Shown here piece after piece: positions 51,248 through 61,282 of a stretch of 64,000 nucleotides of DNA; the stretch's first letter is position 1; every line of letters begins with the position of its first letter. Source of the stretch: Acidobacteriota bacterium (GTDB lineage: Bacteria; Acidobacteriota; Terriglobia; Terriglobales; Acidobacteriaceae); NCBI GenBank assembly GCA_023410055.1, contig JAEYQK010000075.1, positions 1 through 64,000 on the forward strand, given 5' to 3'. The notes beneath the pieces are model-generated. The model was not told the DNA's origin. It worked only from the letters and a program-made list of their open reading frames with translations, and made no database searches. A program made the position numbers and the translations under genes.

Positions 51248-51814
51248 TTATTTGTTCGCCGGACCCTCTCCTGCCCGTTCTCTGGTTTCGGCTCCGCCCG
51301 AACCCGGCGCAGGAGCCTGTGCCTGCTGCACCGCCGCGTTATTGGGTGTCTGCGGACGCGTTGGTAGCCCCTGTTTCGCCAGTGTCTGCATCGCCTGTTC
51401 TATCGGGATGTGTGCGACACCCGCGTTTTGATCGACCCAACCGTAGGTATTCAGGACTTGCTCTTCGTAATCGCGGAATTTGTTCATATCGGCGACATCA
51501 TCAGCCTGGAGACGCGGCGGCGGAAACGTCCGCTCAGGATCGCCCTGCGGCAATTGCCGTGTGCTGCTCATGATGGGACCTGCGGTTGGCGTCGGTGCCT
51601 TAGCTGATCCGGCGTAATACTTGTAGACCGACCAGAGCGCCAGGTGCATGAATACACCGGCGATCGCGAGCGCGATGAGAAAGCCGACGATCGCCTTAGC
51701 GTTCATATCCGTGCGATCGTAATCGACCTCCGGATTACGCACTTGCTCCGGATAAATCTCGCCCTCGATGTCCTTCCCGTGATCAGTCGGATCAGGATTG
51801 AAGTTCGTGCTCAT
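51248..51814 (-). CDS. unknown membrane protein in the complex III-oxidase operon
   Basis: 188 residues. A hydrophilic N-terminus (~40 residues) precedes one membrane helix (AIVGFLIALAIAGVFMHLALWSVY) and an extracytoplasmic tail with TFPPPRLQADDVADMNKFRDYEEQVLNTYGWVDQNAGVAHIPIEQAMQTLAKQGLP, ending in Pro/Ala/Gln-rich sequence. It overlaps the end of actF by 23 bases and precedes SCO. No heme or metal motif is visible. Its tight position suggests a subunit or assembly factor of the complex III/oxidase assembly. Confidence 0.8.
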   Translation of the reverse strand: MSTNFNPDPTDHGKDIEGEIYPEQVRNPEVDYDRTDMNAKAIVGFLIALAIAGVFMHLALWSVYKYYAGSAKAPTPTAGPIMSSTRQLPQGDPERTFPPPRLQADDVADMNKFRDYEEQVLNTYGWVDQNAGVAHIPIEQAMQTLAKQGLPTRPQTPNNAAVQQAQAPAPGSGGAETRERAGEGPANK

Positions 51815-53015
51815 GCTCGTGTCCCTGCTCGAAAAGTAAGGTTACGTGTTCGTCATATTGCGCAAGTAGAGGCCTGCGCTTCAGATTGAAGAAGAAGTAA
51901 GTCAGCCAGAGTCCCGCCATGCCAAGTGGGACAACGGCATTGAGCCAGCTGTAATGGAAGTGCCCCTTTCGGTTGTCGAAACTCGGCATGATGATGTACA
52001 GCAAATCCATGTATCGTGCTACGACCAGCCACAGGGCGATCCAGCGAAGCGACTTCCAGTCACTCTTAACCTGCCGCGACAACAGAAACGCAAATGGAAT
52101 CGCGAACTCTATAAAGATGAGCAGAAAGCCCCAAACGTTCCATCCTCCGCGAGTGCGATTTAGGTACCAGGTAATCTCGTCTGGCAGGTTACCTGCCCAG
52201 ATGATCAGCCACTGCGATAGGGCGAACCATCCCCACATCATCGTGAAGGCCATCATCAGCTTGCCGTGGTCGAGGAACTGGTCGGGCTTCCATGCTTCCG
52301 AAAGAGGTTTGTAGCGGACCAGCGCCGAACCAATCAGCACGATGAAACAAAGCGTGAGTAGTCCCTGTCCGGCCATAAACAAAAGACCGTAAATCGTCGA
52401 GGCCCAGTGTGGATCGACCGACATCACCCAGTCCACCGACGCGAACGTTATCGAGAACCCATAGAAGACAATGCCGGGACCGCTAATTCGGCGAAGCTTA
52501 ACGTCGAAGTTGACCAGCGGAGGCTTATCCTGCCGGTCGGAGATCTTGCCCAACGCGACTACCAGAGCTGACCAGGCAAGGAAATACAGCACCGCCCGCA
52601 ATAAGAAGAACCGAAGGCTGAGATACTGCGCCGCCACGCGACGGACGTCCGCATCAGACGCGAGCACGTCAGCGCGCGACCACGGATAAAGATGATGCAA
52701 GCCGATCAGAATCGGGATGAACAGCACGATCATCAGCGGCAGCGTCCTCATGCCCGCTTCGAGAATGCGCCGTGCCACAGTTCCCCACGCACCACCCGTG
52801 AGGTGATAGACCATCAGGATAGCCATGCAGCCCAGCGTCAGGCCGAGGCACCACATGTATCCCAGCAGGAACGAGCGATAGAACTCATCGGCTTCGATAA
52901 TCCAACCGATTATCCCACCTATACTACCTAGCGCTCCGACGATAAGGGCATTACGCTGCCACTTCTCCACGATCGGAGGTGCCATCAAGTCCAGGCCTGG
53001 GCGCGCAGTGCTCAT
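51792..53015 (-). CDS. actF: alternative complex III subunit ActF
   Basis: 407 residues with about ten membrane helices and no cofactor motifs, matching the NrfD-like second quinol-side subunit of alternative complex III. Context is decisive: it follows actE with an ATGA overlap (53012-53015) and precedes SCO and the oxidase. The PIVEKWQRNALIVGALGSIGGIIGWI start and HFHYSWLNAVVPLGMAGLWLTYFFF end are typical of the family. Confidence 0.9.
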   Translation of the reverse strand: MSTARPGLDLMAPPIVEKWQRNALIVGALGSIGGIIGWIIEADEFYRSFLLGYMWCLGLTLGCMAILMVYHLTGGAWGTVARRILEAGMRTLPLMIVLFIPILIGLHHLYPWSRADVLASDADVRRVAAQYLSLRFFLLRAVLYFLAWSALVVALGKISDRQDKPPLVNFDVKLRRISGPGIVFYGFSITFASVDWVMSVDPHWASTIYGLLFMAGQGLLTLCFIVLIGSALVRYKPLSEAWKPDQFLDHGKLMMAFTMMWGWFALSQWLIIWAGNLPDEITWYLNRTRGGWNVWGFLLIFIEFAIPFAFLLSRQVKSDWKSLRWIALWLVVARYMDLLYIIMPSFDNRKGHFHYSWLNAVVPLGMAGLWLTYFFFNLKRRPLLAQYDEHVTLLFEQGHEHEHELQS

Positions 53016-53719
53016 TTATTCTCCTTCTTGGGGGTGTAGATCTCGCCCGACGAACCGTTAGGCGCGGGCGTAATCGTCGCGCCCGTACCGGGAGTTCCGG
53101 GAAGCGGCGGCGATGCGGACGGCATGTTCTGTCCCGCAGGAACCATGCTGCCCGGAGCAGCCTGACTCAATTGCAGTGCGCGTATGTATGCGACGATGTT
53201 CCAGCGATCCTGAGGCGTGATCTGCTGAGCGTAATCCGGCATGGCGCCGAAGCCATTCGTCATCACGTCGTAGAAATGGCCGAGCGGTGACGTACGCAGC
53301 CGATCAGTGTGATACGACGGAGGACGACGATACCCGCGCTGCACGATCATGCCGTTGCCGACACCTGTGCGCGAGTGGCACGGCGCGCAATACACGTTGT
53401 ACCGCTCGCGCCCTCGCTCAAGCACTTCTTGCGTCACCGGGAACGGCATCACGTTGCCAACCTGATTCCCCATCATGCCCGTGTAGAAATAGGTGTCGGC
53501 TCGGAGATTGCCACGCGCGACAGTACCGGGCACAAGCGACCTCGACGAGCGTCCGTCTTCGTAGAAATCGCTCTTGCGCAGTGGCTTGAAACGCGGCTGG
53601 TTCTGCATGTCCTCGCGACAGGCCGTAAGCACGAGCAGCGAAAGGAATGCAGCTGCCAACAGCCAACGGCCGACGATACTTTTGCAGTTCGTCTTAATTG
53701 GACACCTCCGTGACCGCAC
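53012..53719 (-). CDS. actE: alternative complex III cytochrome c lipoprotein ActE
   Basis: 235 residues from GTG 53719, overlapping the end of actD; a start nearer GGAGG inside that overlap cannot be excluded. A lipobox LVLTAC (C34) suggests a lipid anchor. One heme c site C111-x2-C114-H115 (CAPCH) lies in a cytochrome c domain, with PPSYHTDRLRTSPLGHFYDVMTNGFGAMPDY giving the axial Met region. It is the periplasmic electron-transfer subunit towards the oxidase. Confidence 0.9.
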   Translation of the reverse strand: MRSRRCPIKTNCKSIVGRWLLAAAFLSLLVLTACREDMQNQPRFKPLRKSDFYEDGRSSRSLVPGTVARGNLRADTYFYTGMMGNQVGNVMPFPVTQEVLERGRERYNVYCAPCHSRTGVGNGMIVQRGYRRPPSYHTDRLRTSPLGHFYDVMTNGFGAMPDYAQQITPQDRWNIVAYIRALQLSQAAPGSMVPAGQNMPSASPPLPGTPGTGATITPAPNGSSGEIYTPKKENK

Positions 53720-54227
53720 GGGGATTTAGGTCCAACAAGAACCGCTCGGTTTCCGTCCGTTCAAACCGCGGGTCGGTGGCTTCAATGCAAAGGAAAAACT
53801 TGTCCCGAGTGGCCGCACTAAACTCCTCGGAATTGAATATCGGATGATGAGGCATGGGCAGTCCGTTAAGCGCGAACATGCCGAACACGGCCGCTATGCC
53901 CGCAAACAGCACCGTCATTTCAAACGTCACGATAATGAACGAAGGCCAGGAGTGAAACGGGCGCCCACCCACATTGAGCGGATACGCGATGTTGTTAATC
54001 CAGTACTGCAACATATAGGCCGACCCGCCGCCGAGCAGTCCGCCAATGAGCGTAAGCGTCGGAACGTACGACTTCTTTGATCCCAACGCTTCAGCCAGGT
54101 CATGCACCGGGAACGGTGTGTACGCATCCATGCGCCGGTAGCCCTCGAGGTACGCTCGACGAGTGGCCGTCAAAATCTCGGAGGGCGAGTCGAACTCAGC
54201 AAGCAATCCGTAAAGAGGAGCTTTCAT
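53694..54227 (-). CDS. actD: alternative complex III subunit ActD
   Basis: 177 residues. Matches the DUF3341 family: an N-terminal MKAPLYGLLAEFDSPSEILTATRRAYLEGYRRMDAYTPFPV region, two membrane helices (LTLIGGLLGGGSAYMLQYWI and SFIIVTFEMTVLFAGIAAVFGMFAL), and a soluble C-terminus. It is a small structural membrane subunit of the complex. Its ATG overlaps the actC stop (54224-54227). Confidence 0.92.
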   Translation of the reverse strand: MKAPLYGLLAEFDSPSEILTATRRAYLEGYRRMDAYTPFPVHDLAEALGSKKSYVPTLTLIGGLLGGGSAYMLQYWINNIAYPLNVGGRPFHSWPSFIIVTFEMTVLFAGIAAVFGMFALNGLPMPHHPIFNSEEFSAATRDKFFLCIEATDPRFERTETERFLLDLNPRAVTEVSN

Positions 54228-55615
54228 CGTGCCGCCACCTCCTCTGTCGTCTCGTGTACGAGTTCTCGCATTTCAAAAATTGGTATCGCCGGCACAAGCC
54301 GCAGGAACAGGAACATAGCCGCCGTGAAGAAGCCGATGGTTCCGAGAAAAATCGCCCAGTCCCATCGCGTCGGTACGTACATGCCCCAGGAGGACGGAAG
54401 GAAGTCGCGATGCAAACTGATTACGACAATCATCACGCGTTCAAACCACATTCCGAGCAGAACACCGGCCGAGATTAAGAAGAGCAGAATGTTCGACTGA
54501 CGGAACTTCTTCAACCAGAGCAGTTGCGGAAGGGCCACATTACACAGAATCGTTCCCCAATAGACGAACGCATACGGTCCGTGCTCCCGGTTCCACGTCA
54601 AGTACTTCTCGTACTGGTTAACACCGTACCAACTGAAAAACGTCTCGGTGACGTAGCCGTAGGCCACAATCAGGCCGGTCGCGAGCATCAGTTTCGCTGC
54701 GTTATCAAGGTGACGCATCGTGATCACATCCTGCAATCCGTAGATCTTGCGGATCGGAATTGCGAGAATGAGCACCATGGCAAACCCAGAGAAGATCGCT
54801 CCGGCAACGAAGTACGGCGGGAAGATCGTCGCATGCCATCCGGGCACGATCGCCACCGAAAAGTCGAAGCTGACGACCGTGTGCACCGAAAGCACCAGCG
54901 GTGTAGCCAGACCGGCAAGAAGCAGGTACGTCGACTGATAATTGTTCCAGTGCCGTGCAGAGCCGCGCCATCCCATGGCCAGCATGGCGTAAATGCCTTT
55001 GGCCCACTTGCTCACCGCCCGATCGCGCATACAAGCAAGATCAGGCACCAAGCCCACATACCAGAACAGCAGTGAAATCGTGAAATACGTTGATACCGCG
55101 AACACGTCCCACACCAGCGGGCTGCGAAAGTTCGGCCACATCGTCATCGTGTTCGGGTACGGGAACATCCAGTAGAACAGCCACGGACGGCCCATGTGCA
55201 GCAGCGGGAACATGCCCGCGCACATCACGGCAAACAGCGTCATCGCTTCGGCAAAGCGATTGATCGAACTGCGCCATGTCTGCTTCAGCAGCAACAAGAT
55301 CGCCGAGATGAACGTCCCGGCGTGACCGATTCCGATCCACCACACGAAATTGATGATCGCGAAGCCCCACGCGACCGGAATGTTGATGCCCCAGATGCCG
55401 ACGCCACGGTAGATCAAATAGCAGATCGCCAGGGTGAGTATGCCCACCAGTGACATACCCGCCATAAAACCCATGTACCAGCCCAAAGGCGTGCGACGCG
55501 AGAGAACGATCGCGCTGAGCTTGTCCGTAATCGTCGCGTAAGTATGCCCTGGCAATATGACAGGCGGACGCCCGTGCGTTTCCTGCATGTGCTCGGTTGC
55601 GCGTGTCTCAGGCAT
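54224..55615 (-). CDS. actC: alternative complex III quinol-binding subunit ActC
   Basis: 463 residues with about ten membrane helices, NrfD/PsrC family. Motifs such as GIGHAGTFISAILLLLKQTWRSSINRFAEAMTLFAVM and HMGRPWLFYWMFPYPN, near the expected quinone site, are conserved in alternative complex III. It probably oxidises menaquinol or ubiquinol and passes electrons to ActB. Two bases separate it from actB. Confidence 0.94.
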   Translation of the reverse strand: MPETRATEHMQETHGRPPVILPGHTYATITDKLSAIVLSRRTPLGWYMGFMAGMSLVGILTLAICYLIYRGVGIWGINIPVAWGFAIINFVWWIGIGHAGTFISAILLLLKQTWRSSINRFAEAMTLFAVMCAGMFPLLHMGRPWLFYWMFPYPNTMTMWPNFRSPLVWDVFAVSTYFTISLLFWYVGLVPDLACMRDRAVSKWAKGIYAMLAMGWRGSARHWNNYQSTYLLLAGLATPLVLSVHTVVSFDFSVAIVPGWHATIFPPYFVAGAIFSGFAMVLILAIPIRKIYGLQDVITMRHLDNAAKLMLATGLIVAYGYVTETFFSWYGVNQYEKYLTWNREHGPYAFVYWGTILCNVALPQLLWLKKFRQSNILLFLISAGVLLGMWFERVMIVVISLHRDFLPSSWGMYVPTRWDWAIFLGTIGFFTAAMFLFLRLVPAIPIFEMRELVHETTEEVAAR

Positions 55616-55617
55616 CG

Positions 55618-58600
55618 CTATGACTTCTCCGGGATCTCGGGGTTGGGGTTCCTTACAACGGCCAAATATGTTGTCCTCGGCCGGGTGTTAAGTTCGCCAA
55701 GCAATCCGTAGTTGCGCGTGTTCTGCTTCAGCTTGACCACGAGCGAATTCGTGTCGTTGATGTTGCCGAAAACGATCGCGTCGGCCGGACAAGCCTGCTG
55801 GCATGCCGTCTGCAAAGAGCCATCCGGAATGAGGCGCTCATGTTCTTCAGCATCGATTCGTGCATGTGTGATGCGCTGCACACAATAGGAGCACTTCTCC
55901 ATCACGCCGCGGCTCCGCACACTCACGTCAGGGTTGCGCATCATCTTGTATTGCGGAGTATTCCAGTCCTGGAAGAGAAGGAAGTTGAACCGCCGCACCT
56001 TATACGGGCAGTTGTTCGAGCAGTAGCGCGTGCCGACACAGCGGTTGTACACCATGTCGTTCAGTCCCTCGGTGTCGTGTACGGTTGCGTTCACCGGACA
56101 AACCAGCTCGCAGGGCGCATTTTCACAATGCATGCACGGTACCGGCTGGAACAGAGCCTGAGGATTCGCCATCCCGCCTTTGTAGTACGTATCCACTCGC
56201 AGCCAGTGCATGTACCGTCCTCGCGCAACTTCCGTCTTTCCTACAACTGGAATATTGTTCTCGGACTGGCAAGCGACGATGCACGCGTTGCACCCGACGC
56301 AAGCGTTCTGATCAATCGCCATCCCCCATGCATATCCCGTGTAGTCGTAGTTAGGGTAGAGAGTCTCACCCGGTGTAGGCTCAGCCTCTTCCCTACGCGC
56401 GAACTCCGGATCGTGCCGATATTCCTCAAGCGATGCCTCGCGAACGATCGCACGGCCTTCCATCGACTGGAACCCCTGCGTCGTGACCAGCTGGTAGGTC
56501 TCCCCCGTCCTGCGAATCTGAACGCCACGCACCACATTCAGCGCGCCACTTTCGCGAATCGGATATGCATTGAATCCCATGCCCGTCCCGGCACGTCCTG
56601 CGTGCTCCCGGCCATACCCGAGGAACACGGTGATGGAATCGTCAGGATGTCCCGGCTGAATCCAGATCGCACCTTTCACCTTCTGTCCGGCGTTCGGGAT
56701 TTCAACAATGTCGTCTTGATTGATGTTCATCTTCTTCGCCGTCGCCGGACTCATCAGGACGGGATTGTCCCAGACGACTTTCGTCATGGGCTTCGCAAGT
56801 TCCTGCAACCAGGCATTGTTGGCGAAGCGTCCGTCCCAGATGGACGGATCGGGACGGAAGATGATTTCCACTCCGGAACCGGACGGCGGCTGAGCTGCTG
56901 CGGGAATTGCTCCAGTGTTTACGCGAACATTCACGGGCTGATACGCCGAGTTTGCGACAAAACCGTCATGCACGGCCTTGCGCCACCAAGCCTCAAAATC
57001 CGCTCCACCATGCTGCGTATGCCAGTAACTTCGAACAGTGTCGTATCCCGATGCTTCCGGCTGATCACCAAAGACATTGAACAGTTCGTGCGCGCTCTTG
57101 CTGCCATACAGCGGCGCGATCAGCGGTTGCACGATGCCTACACTGCCATCCGGGAACCGCGCATCGCTCCACTCTTCCAGGTAGTGAGTGCCGGTGACGA
57201 CCCAGGCACAGTTCGCGGCGGTCTCATTGGCGTAGAGGCCGTGATAAATCGGAATTGCAACCTTCTGGAGGGCGCCAACAAAGTTCAGATCAACAGGCGC
57301 GTCATACACTGGATTACCGCCGCTGATGACGAGCATCTCGACCTTCCCCGCCCACATTTCCCCAACCAGTTCCTTGAGTCCGGCGGTCTGGTCAGTGGGA
57401 TTCGCCTCGATCGGGTCGGTGTAGACAACCGTCTTGCCGACGTTGCCCAAGGCCTCGTTCATCGCATGAGCCAGCGCGTGAACCGCCGGCGGCTGTTCCT
57501 CCCCGACGACGATTACGCTCGTACCACGATGTGCCTGCAGCTCCTTCGCGATCGCCGCCAGCACTTTTCCGTCATAGTCGTCATTCGCATTTCCGCCGCC
57601 AGCATTGACTCCCACTGCCGTAGCCAGAATGCGCGCATACTTCTCGACGTCGGCGAACTTCACCGGCACGCGGTGGTCAGCCTTGGCGCCGGTATTCGTT
57701 GGCGTACTCTCAATCGCATAGAAACGGTTGATGGGCCGATCCGGGATCGGAGTGTAGTTGACCGTGGTAAACGGCCGCGTAGCAGGATTCTGTTCAGGAC
57801 GGCGGCGACTAGCAAACTCCCGTGCGTAGCGCGTGAATCCCGGAAATCCGGCGGACAGGAAATTCGCATCGAGCGAGACAATGATGTCGGCGTCGATGAT
57901 CCTGTATTGCACTTCGACGTGCCGCCCGAAAGCAATCCGCGCGCCCGCACGCGCGTTATCTCGATTGACCGCGTCCCATTGATACCACTTCGCGCCGGGA
58001 TATCGCTGCACCAAGCTCCGAAGTTGCGCGGCCAGCGTCGGCGAATTCACCGTCTCAGTCAGAATCCTCAGGCCAGCACCATTGCCCCGCATGCCAGCAA
58101 GCACAGCGCGAATTCCGCCGATGAAGCCCGGCCAGGACTTAATCTCGCCCTGGTAATACGTGTTCTGGTTACGGTCCGGATCGTATAGCCCCAACACGGA
58201 TGCCTGCGAGAAAATGTCGCTTCCACCCATGCTGACCGGATGCTCCGGATTACCCTCCACTTTGGTCGGTCGCCCGTCGTTGCTTTTGACAAGCAGCGGT
58301 ACAGCGTAGCCACCGACCGCCATAGCGGTCGCGTAATACATCGGTCTTCCCAGAACGAGCTCTTCCGGTTGCTGTACGTAAGGAACAATCGGCTCCAGCG
58401 GTTGCTTGACGCAACCGGTCAGTCCGGCCATCGCAACCGAAGCGCCCATCAATTTGAGGAAGCCACGACGCGAAACCGGGTCCAGCCATTCCGACGCGCC
58501 TTTCGGAAATTCGCGATGAAGTTGCTCTTGGAATTCCTTGGTTCCGGCAAGCTCTTCCAGGCTGCGCCAGTATTCCGGCCCTTCGCTTTCGGCGAGTTTC

Positions 58601-58746
58601 TGTCGCGCGGCCTCGAAATCGGCGCGTGTCAGTTCGTCCTCTTCCTTCGCCGGACGTATGGAATAGAGCAAGTGCCGTTTGCTCGGGCACACCTCTTCTT
58701 TGCCGCCGCTGCCCGGGGGTGCCGTCTTATTCTTTTGTTCGTCCAT
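55618..58746 (-). CDS. actB: alternative complex III iron-sulfur subunit ActB
   Basis: 1042 residues from ATG 58746; 24 upstream residues in frame are unlikely. A Tat-like RR (93-94, SRRGFLKLMGASVAMAGLTGC) ends in a lipobox with C112. The large middle part is a molybdopterin-oxidoreductase-like fold that in this family carries no Mo cofactor. The C-terminal ferredoxin-like region has four Cys clusters (CVGCNACIVAC, CMHCENAPCELVC, CVGTRYCSNNC, CSYCVQRI...CQQAC), consistent with three [4Fe-4S] and one [3Fe-4S]. Electrons from quinol reach ActA/ActE through it. Confidence 0.95.
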   Translation of the reverse strand: MDEQKNKTAPPGSGGKEEVCPSKRHLLYSIRPAKEEDELTRADFEAARQKLAESEGPEYWRSLEELAGTKEFQEQLHREFPKGASEWLDPVSRRGFLKLMGASVAMAGLTGCVKQPLEPIVPYVQQPEELVLGRPMYYATAMAVGGYAVPLLVKSNDGRPTKVEGNPEHPVSMGGSDIFSQASVLGLYDPDRNQNTYYQGEIKSWPGFIGGIRAVLAGMRGNGAGLRILTETVNSPTLAAQLRSLVQRYPGAKWYQWDAVNRDNARAGARIAFGRHVEVQYRIIDADIIVSLDANFLSAGFPGFTRYAREFASRRRPEQNPATRPFTTVNYTPIPDRPINRFYAIESTPTNTGAKADHRVPVKFADVEKYARILATAVGVNAGGGNANDDYDGKVLAAIAKELQAHRGTSVIVVGEEQPPAVHALAHAMNEALGNVGKTVVYTDPIEANPTDQTAGLKELVGEMWAGKVEMLVISGGNPVYDAPVDLNFVGALQKVAIPIYHGLYANETAANCAWVVTGTHYLEEWSDARFPDGSVGIVQPLIAPLYGSKSAHELFNVFGDQPEASGYDTVRSYWHTQHGGADFEAWWRKAVHDGFVANSAYQPVNVRVNTGAIPAAAQPPSGSGVEIIFRPDPSIWDGRFANNAWLQELAKPMTKVVWDNPVLMSPATAKKMNINQDDIVEIPNAGQKVKGAIWIQPGHPDDSITVFLGYGREHAGRAGTGMGFNAYPIRESGALNVVRGVQIRRTGETYQLVTTQGFQSMEGRAIVREASLEEYRHDPEFARREEAEPTPGETLYPNYDYTGYAWGMAIDQNACVGCNACIVACQSENNIPVVGKTEVARGRYMHWLRVDTYYKGGMANPQALFQPVPCMHCENAPCELVCPVNATVHDTEGLNDMVYNRCVGTRYCSNNCPYKVRRFNFLLFQDWNTPQYKMMRNPDVSVRSRGVMEKCSYCVQRITHARIDAEEHERLIPDGSLQTACQQACPADAIVFGNINDTNSLVVKLKQNTRNYGLLGELNTRPRTTYLAVVRNPNPEIPEKS

Positions 58747-58827
58747 CGTGCTTATTTGTCCGCTCTCTCGAAGGTCGTAGCCCCACTGCCACGACCAATG
58801 CGGTTCTGTTCCCCACAACGCGCCACC

Positions 58828-59526
58828 TTAGCGATGGCAAGTCCAACAACTCGTAATGTCCTGAACACTGCGCAGGTGATACTTCTGTTTTAAATAATTC
58901 CCCAGCGCAATCTGGTCGGTGAATTTCTTACCGTCCATCTCAACGGGATTGAAACCACCGGGCTGCTGGTAATTCATGTTGAATACCTGATCACGCGGCC
59001 TAAGAAACTTTTCCGGCGCGCGATGGCAGTTCAAGCACCACTCCATCTGCAACGTGTTCTGCGCATACATGAGCGGCATTCGCTGCACGGGACCGTGACA
59101 GTCATTGCAGCCAACACCCTTATTTATGTGAATGCTGTGATCGAAATATACGTAATCAGGAAGATCGTTGACGCGAGTCCAGATAATCGATTGGCCCGTC
59201 TGAAAACTCTGGCGTACGGGCGCCAGCATCGGCTGGTTACTCCATATCTGCGAATGACAGTTCATGCAGGTCTTGGTCGGAGGAATGCCGGCAAAGCTCG
59301 ACACCTCGACCGAAGTATGGCAATAGCGGCAATCGATCCCCAATCCCGACACATGGTGCTGATGACTGAACGGCACCGGCTGTACCCGATGCACGCCGGC
59401 GTAGTTCGTATACGGGGACCGCTGGACCTGTGCTATGACCCAGAAACCAAATCCCGCCAATAGCACTGTTCCAATTATCGTGGCACGAGCAATCGTGTTT
59501 GCACTGCGATGGAATATTTGGCCCAT
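58828..59526 (-). CDS. actA: alternative complex III pentaheme cytochrome c ActA
   Basis: 232 residues. One N-terminal membrane anchor (TIARATIIGTVLLAGFGFWVIAQV) and five CxxCH heme sites: C66-H70, C87-H91, C140-H144, C164-H168 and C227-H231, the last at the C-terminus (CWTCHR). It is the first gene of the long operon actA-F, unknown membrane protein, SCO, coxB-A-C and subunit IV. The promoter should lie in the gap from 59527. Confidence 0.94.
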   Translation of the reverse strand: MGQIFHRSANTIARATIIGTVLLAGFGFWVIAQVQRSPYTNYAGVHRVQPVPFSHQHHVSGLGIDCRYCHTSVEVSSFAGIPPTKTCMNCHSQIWSNQPMLAPVRQSFQTGQSIIWTRVNDLPDYVYFDHSIHINKGVGCNDCHGPVQRMPLMYAQNTLQMEWCLNCHRAPEKFLRPRDQVFNMNYQQPGGFNPVEMDGKKFTDQIALGNYLKQKYHLRSVQDITSCWTCHR

Positions 59527-60018
59527 CTAGCCAATCTTTCCGCTTCCGAGGTCGGCTCCGCTTTCGCGTGGGCCGGTTCTTGCAGCTTGTAAAAGAACGG
59601 ACTGCCGAACACAGCTTCGAATCAGCCGTCCACAGTTAGGTTGTGCGCCAGAGTTCGCCCCGCTTACGGAACGCGCAGTTTTATCCCGCTGTCCCGCAAA
59701 TTCCATCTGCTACTCTGCCCAGATGAACAAGAGATGCAACTCTGGTACCTGAACGTTGCATACATAGTCAAATCAGGCCCAATGAATCATTTCACCCTGT
59801 GATCGGCCCCGTGGCCCCTCGGTCCAGTGTGGCCCGAAGCAGTACAGATGACAGCAACTAACGTTTTGATCGAAAAATTGTTGGAATTGTTTTGACTCGA
59901 GCAAACCATCGCGCAGCAGGACAATTGGCCAGAGGTGTCAACGCCCGCTCAGTTGGCCCAGAGAACACAAACTGAATAGTTCCAAGTTAACCAAGAGTGA
60001 TTTACCATTTCGGCTCAC
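59527..60018. other. divergent intergenic region, respiratory operon and dipeptidase
   Basis: 492 bases with no gene I can support. It must hold the respiratory operon promoter and that of the dipeptidase gene, but no consensus boxes are convincing. A dyad TGCAAC (59735-59740) / GTTGCA (59755-59760) with GGTACC inside may be an operator. Confidence 0.45.
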
Positions 60019-61182
60019 ATGAAGAAACTCGTTCTGCTCGGAACAGGTCTGGGCATCGTTGCCGGGGCGGTCGCGTTATCGGCTCTACCGCGCTATGCAG
60101 AGTCGCGTTTGAATCGGGTCGAACACGTCCCGCCCTATCGCGTATCTAAAGCCGCACATGGGCTTCACTCCTCTATGACGGTGGTCGACCTTCATGCAGA
60201 CACCCTACTCTGGGGACGCAACCTCAACCAGCGCAGCAAACGCGGGCACGTGGACATTCCACGGCTAATCGAGGGCGACGTCGCCATTCAGGCATTCACG
60301 GTCGTCACCAAGGCGCCAACCAGCATCAGCATCGAGCGCACCGAGGATAAAGGCGACCGGGTCAAGTACCTAGCTGTCGCCGAAGGGTGGCCGCCATCCA
60401 CATGGAGCAGTCTCTTGCAGCGGGCGCTGTACCAGGCGAGTGTTCTACAGAAAGCCGCCGCGCGATCCGACGCCAAGCTGACTCTCATCCGAAGCAGGTC
60501 TGACCTCGACGCTTATCTCAAACGTCGTCAAAGCGATCGTAATATCACCGCAGGCTTTCTCGGCCTCGAAGGCGCACACGCTTTGGAAGGCAATCCTGCT
60601 AACGTCGATCGCCTCTTCGATGCAGGTTTTCGCATGATTGCCCCCACACATTTCTTCGACACCGACATGAGCGGCTCGGCGAGCGGCGTAGAAAAGGGCG
60701 GATTAACCGACAAAGGGCGCGAGATGATCAGGCGCGCAGAAGCGAGGCACATGCTGATTGACGTGGCACACGCGTCCACAAAAACCATCGACGACGTCAC
60801 AGCGATGGCTACCGCCCCAGTCGTCGTTTCGCACACGGGCGTCCGAGGAACCTGCAACAATCCTCGCAATCTTGCTGACAAGCAGTTGAAAGAAATCGCC
60901 GCAACCGGCGGCGTCATTGGGATCGGCTATTGGAAGACTGCAACCTGTGGTGGCGACGCCCAAGCCATTGCCCGCGCAGTCCGCTATACCGCCAACGTTG
61001 TCGGCGTCGAGCATGTCGCGCTTGGTTCCGACTTCGACGGAGCAGTAACCATTCCCTTCGACACGACGGGTGTCCCGCTCGTAACCGAGGCATTGATGAA
61101 AGAAGGCTTCACCGGTGACCAGATTCGGCTCATCATGGGTGGAAACGCCATTCGAGTTCTGAGGCAGGTCCTTCCCGAATAG
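60019..61182 (+). CDS. membrane dipeptidase (peptidase M19)
   Basis: 387 residues with an N-terminal signal anchor (MKKLVLLGTGLGIVAGAVALSAL). Zinc ligands are conserved: H59 and D61 in VDLHADTLLW, the bridging Glu in GLEGAHALEGN, His in DVAHAS and VVSHTGVRG, and Asp in LGSDFDGAV. Renal-dipeptidase-type enzymes cleave dipeptides, some with D-residues or dehydro bonds. It is probably periplasmic. The sodium symporter gene follows 100 bases later and may carry the products. Confidence 0.92.
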   Translation: MKKLVLLGTGLGIVAGAVALSALPRYAESRLNRVEHVPPYRVSKAAHGLHSSMTVVDLHADTLLWGRNLNQRSKRGHVDIPRLIEGDVAIQAFTVVTKAPTSISIERTEDKGDRVKYLAVAEGWPPSTWSSLLQRALYQASVLQKAAARSDAKLTLIRSRSDLDAYLKRRQSDRNITAGFLGLEGAHALEGNPANVDRLFDAGFRMIAPTHFFDTDMSGSASGVEKGGLTDKGREMIRRAEARHMLIDVAHASTKTIDDVTAMATAPVVVSHTGVRGTCNNPRNLADKQLKEIAATGGVIGIGYWKTATCGGDAQAIARAVRYTANVVGVEHVALGSDFDGAVTIPFDTTGVPLVTEALMKEGFTGDQIRLIMGGNAIRVLRQVLPE

Positions 61183-61282
61183 CACTGCGTTCGACGCAAA
61201 AAAGCCCTTAGCCAGAATTCCCAGTCAAATAGCGGTTTTCCGTTTGACACGCGGCAAGCCAAGGCACGACCATACGTAAACC

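Noticed and set aside
55840..58188. 782-codon open frame on the plus strand
   Set aside because: It is antisense to actB, whose motifs and operon position are firm; the frame is a by-product of GC-rich codon use.
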